Of a stretch of DNA of 59,260 nt, positions 8,232-16,441 are shown one piece after another. A program made the translations under genes and the position numbers. Source of the stretch: Phaeobacter sp. 11ANDIMAR09 (GTDB taxonomy: Bacteria > Pseudomonadota > Alphaproteobacteria > Rhodobacterales > Rhodobacteraceae); NCBI RefSeq assembly GCF_001294455.1, contig NZ_LIKT01000028.1:1-59260 (forward strand). Reading direction: 5' to 3'. Under the pieces are notes generated by a model. The model saw nothing but the letters and a program-made list of their open reading frames with translations, did no database searches and was not told where the DNA came from. Positions within the stretch are counted from its first letter, which is position 1. Every line of letters starts with the position of its first letter.

Positions 8232-8689
8232 GAGGAGGAAACTCTCTGGCTTGCGGTTTCATGTATTGCGGGGCGCTTCCAGTGATTTACTCGCCGAACA
8301 GAGCCATCTAGGTTCCGTCGAACACTTGACGCGGTTCGAACCTTTGGAAAAACGTTGTTCATCATATCGCGAACGTAGTGACGTACACCCCCATAGGGCG
8401 CGACCCAGTCATTCATGAACATGCGGTCACCACACTGCCACTCGTCTCTTGAAAGAGCCCGGCCAGTTGCGTGAATTTCCTTCTCAACGCTCTCGTTGAT
8501 CCAAGCCCAGGTGATCATGGCAGCAGGCACGCCGCGCTCGTCGAGATAAAACCTGATTTGGTGAGACCAGATGGCGGGAAGGATTTCCGTTCTGTAATAG
8601 TCCCCCAGCTTGTGTTGCCCATGGTAGGGTGAACGCGCAAGTAGTTCCAAAGCGAAGCCAGTGCTTGCATAACTATCCAAGTTCACCAT
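8228..8689 (-). CDS. HlyC-type toxin-activating acyltransferase homologue
   Basis: This 153-residue protein matches the RTX toxin-activating lysine acyltransferases (HlyC family) along most of its length. Both catalytic residues known from HlyC (His23 and Asp92) are kept: H23 in SPYHGQH and D94 in MNDWVAPYGG. Other family wording includes LPAIWSHQIRFYLDERGVPA and DEWQCGDR. HlyC enzymes move a fatty acyl group from acyl carrier protein to internal lysines of a protoxin. No RTX protoxin lies nearby, and the adjacent Gly-rich peptide has no lysine, so the acceptor must be another residue type, the peptide N-terminus, or another protein. It overlaps the upstream peptidase gene by seven bases and the downstream oxygenase gene by four, a tightly coupled operon. 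Confidence 0.85.
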   Translation of the reverse strand: MVNLDSYASTGFALELLARSPYHGQHKLGDYYRTEILPAIWSHQIRFYLDERGVPAAMITWAWINESVEKEIHATGRALSRDEWQCGDRMFMNDWVAPYGGVRHYVRDMMNNVFPKVRTASSVRRNLDGSVRRVNHWKRPAIHETASQRVSSS

Positions 8690-9927
8690 GCGATTTGTGC
8701 CTGCCTTGCGCTTCGCTCATTTTTGGAGCTCGCTGTTTTGGCGTGCGGTAGCCGTCGCTTCAAACTACGTTGCAAACGTAGATGATCGCCAAAGGGCGCT
8801 GCTTGCCGAGTGAATTCAACATGCTCTGGATTTTGGTCACTTTCATTCCAAGTGGCGTAGCCAATAGGCTTGTTTTCATCCCCAATCACCACATAAGCTG
8901 TTTGGGTTTGCAGGTGATGAAGCAGCCTATTGTAATATTTCGAAATAGACATTTCAGAGTGACCCAATAAGTAATCGAGATCGAGGTAGGTCATCATGCC
9001 GAGCGTACGGTACGCTTCAATTGCAGGAAGGTCGGATTTCTCCGTAGGTATTTCTGGGAAATAGTTTTTCATTAGGACGCTATCCGAATTTTGACGTTTC
9101 GTCGGGAAAGGCAATGGGTGGCCACCGAAGTACTCCGCAGCAAGTTTGTTCAACATCCTCCCCCCGTTCGCCCCGGCAGCATATATTTTGCTCAACTGTG
9201 TCGACTTGCAGCGTTGGAAGAGAGTTTGCGAAAAATACCGAGCCAATGGATAGTTCCAGGCATATTGATATTGTCGTTGACCATCCAATAGCGCCGCTTC
9301 GAGAGAAGACTTGTGTGCGCCAAAATAGGTATTATCGTCCGCATTGTAGGCGCTACAAATGGAAGCTGAGGACAGTTCATTGAATTGTAGAATGGCGAGT
9401 TCCGATATGAATGCGCACCATTCCCGCGCAACAGGCGGCATCTGCCCTTTTCCACTCTTCCAACTTGCCACAATTTGCACTGCGTGACCGAATTCATGAG
9501 CCATTGTGAGCAAGTCCGCAACGCAGCCTTGGTAGTGCAAACTGACAAACGGTAACTTCCTGTGACCAAGGTCATATGTGAACGGCATTGGATGCTTCGC
9601 CTTATTGGGCGCCAAACACCTTGGGGCGTCCGTCGAAACCCTAGCTATTTCGTCAGACAGCTCTGGTATCGCGATGCACAATGACGTTGCACACTGCGCC
9701 CATGCCTCGTCCGCCGTCATGCAGGAGTTGATACGCTCCTTCGAAACAATCCTTGAGGTGTTCATCGGCTCGACGATCCGCTCGAGGTGGGAAAGCACGT
9801 CCTTTTTCTCAAAGTCATTAAAAATACACCAATCACAAATGGTTTGTCGACTTCCCATAAGGGGGCTTCTATCCAACAGCGGCATGTCGGCTTCACCAAG
9901 GAGGCATTTTAACTCTAAAGGGAACAC
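8683..9927 (-). CDS. M3-like zinc peptidase fused to degenerate HlyC-like domain
   Basis: This 414-residue product starts at GTG 9927; a stop lies four codons upstream, and no strong ribosome binding site is present. Residues about 60-290 look like the catalytic half of an M3 (oligoendopeptidase F-like) metallopeptidase: H144-E-F-G-H148 is the zinc motif and E176 in FISELA is a plausible third ligand. The large N-terminal helical part of full-length M3 enzymes is missing. Residues about 303-400 read like a HlyC acyltransferase: GHSEMSISKYYNRLL, a strand pattern ending KPIGYATW, then AAPFGD. H323 aligns with HlyC His23, but the position of Asp92 is Arg (R374) and the middle part is shortened, so transfer activity is doubtful. 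It may bind the substrate or the active HlyC encoded next and couple acylation to cleavage. I know no described protein with this architecture. Confidence 0.75.
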   Translation of the reverse strand: MFPLELKCLLGEADMPLLDRSPLMGSRQTICDWCIFNDFEKKDVLSHLERIVEPMNTSRIVSKERINSCMTADEAWAQCATSLCIAIPELSDEIARVSTDAPRCLAPNKAKHPMPFTYDLGHRKLPFVSLHYQGCVADLLTMAHEFGHAVQIVASWKSGKGQMPPVAREWCAFISELAILQFNELSSASICSAYNADDNTYFGAHKSSLEAALLDGQRQYQYAWNYPLARYFSQTLFQRCKSTQLSKIYAAGANGGRMLNKLAAEYFGGHPLPFPTKRQNSDSVLMKNYFPEIPTEKSDLPAIEAYRTLGMMTYLDLDYLLGHSEMSISKYYNRLLHHLQTQTAYVVIGDENKPIGYATWNESDQNPEHVEFTRQAAPFGDHLRLQRSLKRRLPHAKTASSKNERSARQAQIAW

Positions 9928-10001
9928 GTAAAATTCTCACAAAAACATCCCTTCACAATAAACAACCCTGGAGGGAGATCAATGATTTTTTTGACGAGCA
10001 T
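9915..10001 (-). CDS. Possible 28-residue peptide gene overlapping the peptidase start
   Basis: An ATG at 10001 with AAGGTGAG nine bases upstream opens a 28-codon frame (MLVKKIIDLPPGLFIVKGCF, then a short Cys-containing tail) ending inside the first codons of the peptidase gene in another frame. The ribosome binding site is better than that of the GTG start at 9927. It could be a translation-coupling leader, a second small peptide (it has three Lys and three Cys), or the remnant of a frameshifted N-terminus of the peptidase. Nothing in the sequence decides between these. Confidence 0.3.
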   Translation of the reverse strand: MLVKKIIDLPPGLFIVKGCFCENFTCSL

Positions 10002-10257
10002 GAGGGAGCTCTCACCTTGCCAAAAATTCTACAGATTCTTTGTTCAAGAACTTGTAATTGTTTGATTTCTAAAAATAATATCCACGAGCGTCTCCTCGAA
10101 TCACTTCATTAGGTAGGGTTTTCCGTACCCCCCCCCGGGGCGAGTCAGGGGTCATCAAAATTGTCACCAACTCTCACTTAAATCACTCTGCCTAATTGCT
10201 GTGTCTCCGATTTAAAGTACTGTAAATTTGAGCCAAGTAGGCATGATGTCCATCAAA

Positions 10258-10295
10258 GGGGTCTGTTCCGGCTGAGTGCAGAATGACACCTTAAG
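10258..10295 (+). repeat. 38-bp Tn3-family terminal inverted repeat, solitary
   Basis: The sequence begins GGGGTCTGTTCC and ends TTAAG exactly 38 bases later, matching the length and end pattern of Tn3-family inverted repeats. It points into the remnant TnpA fragment at 10442, as the left repeat of the intact transposon at 11303 points to its tnpA. No matching opposite copy is visible in the window. It marks the boundary where the native peptide cluster stops and mobile DNA begins. Confidence 0.65.
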
Positions 10296-10441
10296 GCTTT
10301 CTGCACCTTTATTACTCATGATTTTTTCTCTGTGGCCGTCCTTGCGGCGGCCATGGCTGTTTTGGGTCCTGATGGTGGGTGTGAAGGTGGCAAGAAATAG
10401 GGTTGATTACTTCACATGGCGGAGTGGGCGCGCCCCCAGTT

Positions 10442-10548
10442 TTAGCCTGCCGTGAAAGCCTTACGCCACCTGTACTCACCGGTGAGTAGGATGTGGGCCC
10501 AACCGAGTGGCGAGATGTGCGCCAAGAGCTCAGGTTGGCAGTCGAGCC
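10442..10548 (-). pseudogene. Tn3 transposase C-terminal remnant
   Basis: The minus strand encodes LDCQPELLAHISPLGWAHIL and then LTGEYRWRKAFTAG before a stop, nearly the same as the C-terminus of the intact transposase encoded at 11350. The preceding reading frame is unrelated, because at about 10549 the DNA switches to an internal transposase segment in the opposite orientation. It is a dead fragment left by an inversion or deletion. Confidence 0.8.
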
Positions 10549-11302
10549 CGGCGCGGCGATACGCTGACTTTAAGCAGGCCTTGGTACCTCTCGCTGCCGT
10601 GCAAAACACGCCACGCTTGAGTATCCCGTTCGAGCCACATGAATGGTTGGATGATCGTAAGGCCCGTTTGAGAAATGGGCTTGAACGATTAGCGCACGCT
10701 GCCAGAAACGGGACAATCCCCGGCGGATCAATAGAAAATGGCACTCTCAAGCTTGACAGACTGTCCGCCGATGTTCCCGCTGAAGCAGATCAACTCGTGT
10801 TGGATTTATATCGCCGTATTCCTGATGTCCGCATCACAGATATTCTGCTGGATGTTGATAAGGCCACTGGGTTTACAGATGCCTTTACGCATTTGCGAAC
10901 CGGCGTTCCGTGCAAGGATAAGATTGGCTTGTTGAATGTCCTGCTGGCAGAGGGTTTGAACCTCGGGCTGAGCAAAATGGCGGAGGCGTCCAACACCCAC
11001 GAATATTTCCAGCTCTCACGTATATCGCGATGGCATATAGAAAGTGATGCTATCAATCGGGCACTCGCTATGGTGATCGAAGCGCAATCAGCGTTACCCA
11101 TGTCCAGATTCTGGGGTGCTGGCTTAACCGCTTCCAGCGACGGGCAATTCTTCCCGGCCACCCCTCAGGGCGAGGCGATGAACCTTATCAATGCCAAATA
11201 TGGCAACGGTCCCGGGCTGAAAGCCTACACCCACGTCTCGGATCAATTCGGGCCATTTGCCACTCAGAATATCCCGGCAACCGTGGGAGAGGCACCCTAT
11301 AT
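10549..11302 (+). pseudogene. Tn3 transposase internal remnant, inverted and cut
   Basis: The plus strand encodes about 250 residues of a Tn3-family transposase core (ADFKQALVPLAAVQNTPRLS at the beginning, then GLNLGLSKMAEASNTHEYFQ and DGQFFP), clearly related to but not identical with the equivalent part of the intact TnpA. It has no start of its own and stops matching at ATVGEAPYM, exactly where the terminal repeat of the intact transposon begins (11303). The intact element evidently inserted into an older relative. Confidence 0.85.
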
Positions 11303-11340
11303 GGGGTCTGATCCGGTAAGGGGCAGGATAGTACGCTAAG
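11303..11340 (+). repeat. Left 38-bp terminal inverted repeat of the transposon
   Basis: Starts GGGGTCTGATCC and ends GCTAAG. It lies 10 bases beyond the stop of tnpA, the normal arrangement in this family, and is the TnpA binding and cleavage site. Confidence 0.85.
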
Positions 11341-11349
11341 CCGGATTGG

Positions 11350-14235
11350 TTATCGTTTTGGCCATCTGTATTCGCCGGTTAGCAAAATATGCGCCCACCC
11401 GAGCGGTGAGATATGCGACAGGAGCTCTGGTGGGCAATCTCGACCATCGTGCAATCTTGCCGTAACCGCGCGCCCGAGATGATCCGTGTTCCAATAGATG
11501 ATGATCGCGGCCAATAGATTCAGGCCAGCCATCCTGTAGTGCTGACCTTCAGCCGTTCGGTCCCGGATTTCACCTTGCCTGCCAATCCGCAGAGCGTTCT
11601 TCAAAGCGTGATGCGCTTCACCCTTGTTCAAGCCAATCTGGGCACGGCGCTGCATGTCAGTGTCCAGCAACCATTCGACAATAAACAGGGTGCGCTCGAT
11701 GCGGCCGATCTCCCGCAGAGCAACTGCCAGCTCATGCTGACGCGGGTACGATGCGAACTTCTTCAGCAGTTGGCTGGGCGGCATGATCCCTGCCGCCATT
11801 GTCGCAACAGCGCGCAGGATGTCCGGCCAATTCTGGGCAATCAGGTTTTCCCGAATCTTGCTGCCGACCAAGCCGCGCAACTCCTTGGGGGCTGTTGAGG
11901 GCTCGAATACATACAAGCGTTTGGATGGCAGATCCCGGATACGCGGGATGAATCGATAGCCCAGCAGGGCCGAAACGGCAAAGACATGATCGGTGAATCC
12001 ACCGGTGTCGGTATATTGCTCTTTGATCCGCTTGCCGGTTTCATTCATGAGCAGGCCATCAAGGATGTAGGGCGCTTCGCTCACCGTAGCCGGAATGTTC
12101 TGGGTAGCGAATGGCCCGAACTGGTCGGATACGTGGGTATAGGCTTTCAACCCTGGCTCATTGCCGTATTTTGCATTGATCAGGTTCATCGCCTCACCCT
12201 GACGAGCCGCCGGGAAGAACTGACCATCACTGGACGCGGTGACACCTGCACCCCAGAACTTTGCCATCGGCAATCTGGATTGTGCGTCAATGACTGCCGC
12301 CAGTGCCCGGTTGATGGCATCGCTTTCGATGTGCCACCGGGACAGGCGTGACAGTTGAAGGTAATCATGGGTGTTGCTGGCTTCGGCCATTTTGCTCAGG
12401 CCGAGATTCAGCCCCTCTGCCAGCAGAACATTCAGCAGCCCAATCCTGTCCTTACAAGGCGCACCTGTTCGCAGATGGGTAAAGGCGTCTGTGAATCCAG
12501 TGGCCTCATCCACTTCCAGAAGCAGATCGGTGATGCGTATATCTGGAAGTTGGCGATAGAGATCGAGGACAAGCTCTTCCGCCTCGTCAGGTACGGCGGT
12601 TGTTAGTCGTTCGATCTTGAGCGCGCCATTCTCTATAGACCCGCCGGGGATGGCTCCGTGCCTGGCAGCCCGCGCTAAACGGTTCAGGCCGTCGGCTATC
12701 CGCACCTTTCGATCTGAAAGCCAAGTGACCGGATCAAGAGGCATTGTTAATCTGGGGATGGTGGTAACGGCTGAAATTGGCACAAGGACCTGCTTCAAAT
12801 CAGCGTAGCGCTTTGAATGTCCCAGCCAGATATCCCCGGAACGGAAAGCATCGCGTAGATGAAACAGCACGGCGACCTCCCAAAGGCGATGGTCATCCTC
12901 CGGCTGAGTTTTAAGATTTCGATGCCATTTCGAGTTTTTGCGCAGAAAATCTGTCGGTTTTGCCCGGTCGACTTTTCCACCAATTGACTCAGTGGCATTC
13001 ACCAAGGGAATGGCGACCGGGGCGGCCTTGATGTCCAGCGCTTTCAGCATGCGTGGGGCATAGCGCCGGAACCGGCGATGTCCTTGAACGACATGAGCAA
13101 GTGGGTCCGCAGCCATGGTGTTGGTCAATTGCGCCGACGTGGCAACCAGCTCCTCCAAGACCGGCCATCCAGGTGTGTCCGAAACGGTGGTTTCTAGGGA
13201 TGCACCATCGCTGTGCGCGGCAAGTAAGGCAGTTCCCAACTCTGTGAAGGAGCGCAGCGTTTGCTGGACAGCGACCTTTGCGTCGTCAACGCGGGAGTCG
13301 CACAGCCTCTTGGCATCTCGCCAAGTCTTTCCAACGATCCGATCATGGGTTTCGACAACAGCGTCGGCGATAGCAGCCCGCCACCCCACCGCGCAGACCG
13401 CTAGAATGGCCAACCGTCTGTCGCTGGTAATGTCCCGCAACCCGTCCGCGAAATACCGTTCACCCTGTCTGCGCACCCGGGCAATCCGATGAGGCGGTAC
13501 ATCGTCCAGAATTTCGGCCGGCAACTCGATAGCCTGCAAGAAATCCAATCGATCAAGCAGACGACTAGCACCTGCCGAGTTTTGTCCGACTTCAAACTGG
13601 CGCAACCAAACAAATCGGCTGACCCGTTCATCGACCAGTTCCGTCAGCAATGCATCCAATTGGAATTGCATCGCTTCACTGAGACGATCCGCAATACGGC
13701 TGTCGATCTTCCGTTCTGAGACAACCAAGGCATCCGCACAAAGCCGTTCAACAACAGAGACACCGGGCAGGACTGTATGCGTATGGCGGCATTGCTCGAC
13801 GAACCGCCGGGCCAAATCCAAACTGGATCGTGCCGTTTCTGCTTCCAGTGTCAGCCACGCTTTCAGATCACGTGCCCCCTGACCCGAGAACATCTTGTAT
13901 CCATAAATCTCCCGAAGATCGGCAAGATGTTCGCGCCGGGTTTCAGCCCGGTGCGCGTAATCCGTCAAATCCTCGGGCGCTATGCCCAGCTGTGCCGCCA
14001 GAAACTCGGTGATCTCGGATGGAATGACTTCTCCCGGCTGCAACAGCCGACCCGGATAGCGAAAGACACAGAGCTGCAAAGCAAACCCAATACGGTTTTG
14101 TGCCCGGCGTCGGGATCGGATGTGTTCGATGTCATCATCGGCAAGCGTATAATGCCGGAGCAGGGTCGCTTCATCGGATGGAAGATCAAATAGCGCCGCC
14201 CGTTGTCGGTCGCTCAAAATCTGGCGTCTTGGCAA
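11350..14235 (-). CDS. tnpA: Tn3-family transposase
   Basis: Predicted 961-residue transposase that cuts and joins at the 38-bp repeats and makes cointegrates by replication. I place the start at TTG 14235 (protein LPRRQILSDRQRAALF), with AGGAA just upstream; the frame stays open further but that part looks non-coding. The N-terminal DNA-binding region (about 1-250) is followed by the DDE catalytic domain (about 580-950), with characteristic wording GLNLGLSKMAEASN, WGAGVTASSDGQFFP, HISPLGWAHILLTGEYRW. The length is normal and no stop interrupts it, so it is probably active. It is divergent from tnpR, with the probable res site in the 160 bases between. Confidence 0.93.
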   Translation of the reverse strand: MPRRQILSDRQRAALFDLPSDEATLLRHYTLADDDIEHIRSRRRAQNRIGFALQLCVFRYPGRLLQPGEVIPSEITEFLAAQLGIAPEDLTDYAHRAETRREHLADLREIYGYKMFSGQGARDLKAWLTLEAETARSSLDLARRFVEQCRHTHTVLPGVSVVERLCADALVVSERKIDSRIADRLSEAMQFQLDALLTELVDERVSRFVWLRQFEVGQNSAGASRLLDRLDFLQAIELPAEILDDVPPHRIARVRRQGERYFADGLRDITSDRRLAILAVCAVGWRAAIADAVVETHDRIVGKTWRDAKRLCDSRVDDAKVAVQQTLRSFTELGTALLAAHSDGASLETTVSDTPGWPVLEELVATSAQLTNTMAADPLAHVVQGHRRFRRYAPRMLKALDIKAAPVAIPLVNATESIGGKVDRAKPTDFLRKNSKWHRNLKTQPEDDHRLWEVAVLFHLRDAFRSGDIWLGHSKRYADLKQVLVPISAVTTIPRLTMPLDPVTWLSDRKVRIADGLNRLARAARHGAIPGGSIENGALKIERLTTAVPDEAEELVLDLYRQLPDIRITDLLLEVDEATGFTDAFTHLRTGAPCKDRIGLLNVLLAEGLNLGLSKMAEASNTHDYLQLSRLSRWHIESDAINRALAAVIDAQSRLPMAKFWGAGVTASSDGQFFPAARQGEAMNLINAKYGNEPGLKAYTHVSDQFGPFATQNIPATVSEAPYILDGLLMNETGKRIKEQYTDTGGFTDHVFAVSALLGYRFIPRIRDLPSKRLYVFEPSTAPKELRGLVGSKIRENLIAQNWPDILRAVATMAAGIMPPSQLLKKFASYPRQHELAVALREIGRIERTLFIVEWLLDTDMQRRAQIGLNKGEAHHALKNALRIGRQGEIRDRTAEGQHYRMAGLNLLAAIIIYWNTDHLGRAVTARLHDGRDCPPELLSHISPLGWAHILLTGEYRWPKR

Positions 14236-14396
14236 TTCTAATTCCTGTATGTGGGGGATTGGCTTGTCCGTAAGGGGATCGCTGAGCGGGCGAATTCCCG
14301 CCGCACATCCCTTCAACAAAACTGGCTCAAAGAGCGTCTCATATAGATGGTACGATAAAAATTGCAATGAAGGGGCCTTATTCGTACAGTTCGGCC
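14236..14396. promoter_or_regulatory. tnpA-tnpR divergent region, probable res site
   Basis: In Tn3-type elements with divergent tnpA and tnpR the resolution site and both promoters lie between them. The stretch contains AT-rich segments with TACGATAAAA and TTCGTACAGT that could be parts of resolvase half-sites, but I cannot assign subsites I, II and III with confidence. Confidence 0.45.
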
Positions 14397-14972
14397 ATGA
14401 ACACCACACTTATCGGATACGCCCGCTGCTCCACTGACAACCAGGACCTCACCGCACAGAAACAAGCGCTGGAAAGTCTCGGCGTTGCCCCGGATCATAT
14501 CTATACCGACCACGGGCTGACCGGCACCAACCGCACTCGTCCTGGTCTGGATCAGGCCATTGCCGCCGTGCGGGAAGGTGACACGCTGGTGGTTCCAAAA
14601 CTCGACCGGCTGGCCCGATCTGTTCCTGATGCCCGCGCCATAGCTGATCAACTCCAGGAGAAAGGCGTCAAGCTGGCTCTTGGAGCGTCCATCTATGATC
14701 CGACCGATCCAATGGGAAAAATGTTCTTCAACATCCTTGCCACCTTTGCCGAGTTCGAGGCCGATCTGATCCGCATGCGGACCCGCGAAGGCATGGCTAT
14801 CGCTCGTGCCAAGGGAAAACTGCGTGGCAAGCAGCCGAAGTTATCAGACAAACAGCAGAAGGAACTTTGCCGTATGCACGGCACTGGCGACTATTCCATC
14901 AGCGATCTGGCCGAGGTGTTTTCCGTGTCCAGGCCAACCGTTTACAGAACATTGAACAGGCACAAGACCTAA
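14397..14972 (+). CDS. tnpR: Serine resolvase
   Basis: Predicted 191-residue small serine recombinase that resolves transposon cointegrates at res. S12 in GYARCSTDNQ is the catalytic serine; the resolvase domain runs to about residue 140 (KLDRLARSVPDA, MGKMFFNILATFAEFEADLI) and a helix-turn-helix follows (YSISDLAEVFSVSRPTVYRT). The start is the ATG at 14397, which gives the usual N-terminus MNTTLIGYARCS. Confidence 0.93.
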   Translation: MNTTLIGYARCSTDNQDLTAQKQALESLGVAPDHIYTDHGLTGTNRTRPGLDQAIAAVREGDTLVVPKLDRLARSVPDARAIADQLQEKGVKLALGASIYDPTDPMGKMFFNILATFAEFEADLIRMRTREGMAIARAKGKLRGKQPKLSDKQQKELCRMHGTGDYSISDLAEVFSVSRPTVYRTLNRHKT

Positions 14973-15041
14973 CCAATCTTACACCATAAGATTTCACGGT
15001 TAGTTTGAATCAGATCAGTGTTCAAAGTGGAAACCCACACA

Positions 15042-15500
15042 CTATTCTATCCGATCAGGCAATCCCCTGCCATTGTTCCACCAGCGGTTCGGGTTGTCAC
15101 TTTTGGGGTTATAGGCGGCGCGGCTTGCCCAATCCTCCCGGACAAATATCACGGGTTCTTCGTAGTGATGCGCGTGGATGATTGCATCCATTACGCTTGA
15201 TAGAGTGTCCAGGTCCCGCTCAACAGATATCTTCAGTTCGACCATCGGGTAAGTTTCGGTCGCTCCTGGTTCAAACCCTTCCACATGCGTTGTCGTTGTC
15301 GATCCAGGCTCGGGCTGGGTGGTTTCCTTTCCAACCGCTGAAATGCTGGCATTGCGCTGATACCGGCCAAAGCTCAACGGATGGATTTTCATGATCTCAT
15401 CCAGAATGCGATCTGTGTCTTGCGGCAAAGTCTGCACCTCGATGGTCCATACGGGAACAAGCCGACCTGACTCGGCTTTGTATTCCGTCAAATCAATCAT
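15042..15500 (-). CDS. CutA/YqfO-like small protein, copy 1
   Basis: A 152-residue protein starting at ATG 15500 after a good AAGGAG. The motif HAHHYEEPVIFV near residue 115 resembles the HPYEEP signature of CutA1 and of the middle domain of NIF3/YqfO proteins, both small ferredoxin-like trimeric folds linked to metals. It ends with an unusual tail containing SDNPNRWWNN. The protein encoded at 16438 has the same layout (HVHEEP, DNPNKYWNR), so the two are diverged paralogues. They flank an EamA permease gene in the transposon cargo. Function unknown; a role in binding or sensing a metal or small ligand is only suggested by the fold. Confidence 0.55.
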   Translation of the reverse strand: MIDLTEYKAESGRLVPVWTIEVQTLPQDTDRILDEIMKIHPLSFGRYQRNASISAVGKETTQPEPGSTTTTHVEGFEPGATETYPMVELKISVERDLDTLSSVMDAIIHAHHYEEPVIFVREDWASRAAYNPKSDNPNRWWNNGRGLPDRIE

Positions 15501-15589
15501 TAAGAATTCTCCTTGTTGTTTCAAACGGGGTGTAGGTTCTCGCTTCCTGCTTCATGAGGGCAGCGCCTCGACCACCACCGTCATGGCCC

Positions 15590-16441
15590 TCATTTCTGAT
15601 TTTTCGCGGCCATCAGAACCGCGACCAGAACCAACATGCCCCCTGCTATGGTGCGGACATGCGGCACTTCAGAAAGAACCAGAAATGCCAGCACCGGTGC
15701 AAGGGGTACTTCAAGCGTACTCAAAAGCGCGGTCTGACCAGATGGGACACGTTTCGCGCCTTCGGCGAGCGTGACCGAGGCGATGGCAAACACCAGGCCA
15801 AAGGCGCTTAGTATCAGGATTTCCGATAGCGGAATGCCAAACGGATTGCCCAAGCCAAACGCGACGGGCGCAAGCAACAGGGAAGACAAAGCAGCCGGTC
15901 CCGCGCCGGGCGTTGACGGAAACTTGCGATAGATGACCATCAGAATCGCCATGGCAAAGGCCATGCCAAAGGCCAGGAGATCACCGCGAAGGTTTATCCG
16001 CCCGAGCGATCCCGAGACGATAATTGCGACGCCTCCAAGCGCCAGAAGCGAGCCGAAAACAACCGTTTTGGACGCTTTCTCACCTACCCAGAGCCATGCA
16101 AGAAGCGCCGCCAGCATCGGGGCCGTGGCATAAATCATGGAAACGTTGGCGATTGTGGTCAGTTTGAACGCGGCTATGAAGGCTGCTGTGCCAAGCGCAC
16201 CCACAATGGCAACTGCGATACCGCTGATCCCCATTTTCGCGAAGTTGTCGCGGACCTGCCCGCGATACCAGACCCATAGCGTCGTAAACCCGGCAGAGAA
16301 CACGCCGCGCCAAAAGATGATGTCCCATGGTGCTGCTGACACACCTTTGGAAAACAGCCCGGCGGTGCTGAAGGTGATGGCGGAAACAACGACGAGCATG
16401 CCCCCCAACCCATATTGGGATTGCGTTGCCTGCGCAGTCAT
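15590..16441 (-). CDS. EamA-family (DMT) permease
   Basis: Predicted 283-residue inner-membrane protein with ten transmembrane helices in two EamA repeats, the drug/metabolite transporter superfamily. Family wording includes GLFSKGVSAAPWDIIFWRG and, in the second repeat, PSGQTALLSTLEVPLAPVLAFL. Members usually export amino acids, metabolites or toxic compounds. Its ATG overlaps the stop of the upstream CutA-like gene (ATGA), and copy 1 follows 89 bases downstream, so all three are probably one operon transcribed away from the ArsR-type regulator. Substrate not predictable. Confidence 0.85.
   Translation of the reverse strand: MTAQATQSQYGLGGMLVVVSAITFSTAGLFSKGVSAAPWDIIFWRGVFSAGFTTLWVWYRGQVRDNFAKMGISGIAVAIVGALGTAAFIAAFKLTTIANVSMIYATAPMLAALLAWLWVGEKASKTVVFGSLLALGGVAIIVSGSLGRINLRGDLLAFGMAFAMAILMVIYRKFPSTPGAGPAALSSLLLAPVAFGLGNPFGIPLSEILILSAFGLVFAIASVTLAEGAKRVPSGQTALLSTLEVPLAPVLAFLVLSEVPHVRTIAGGMLVLVAVLMAAKNQK

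Noticed and set aside
10126-10140. Run of C followed by G near 10130 as a promoter or origin element
   Set aside because: A simple homopolymer with no iterons or paired structure; possibly hard to sequence exactly.
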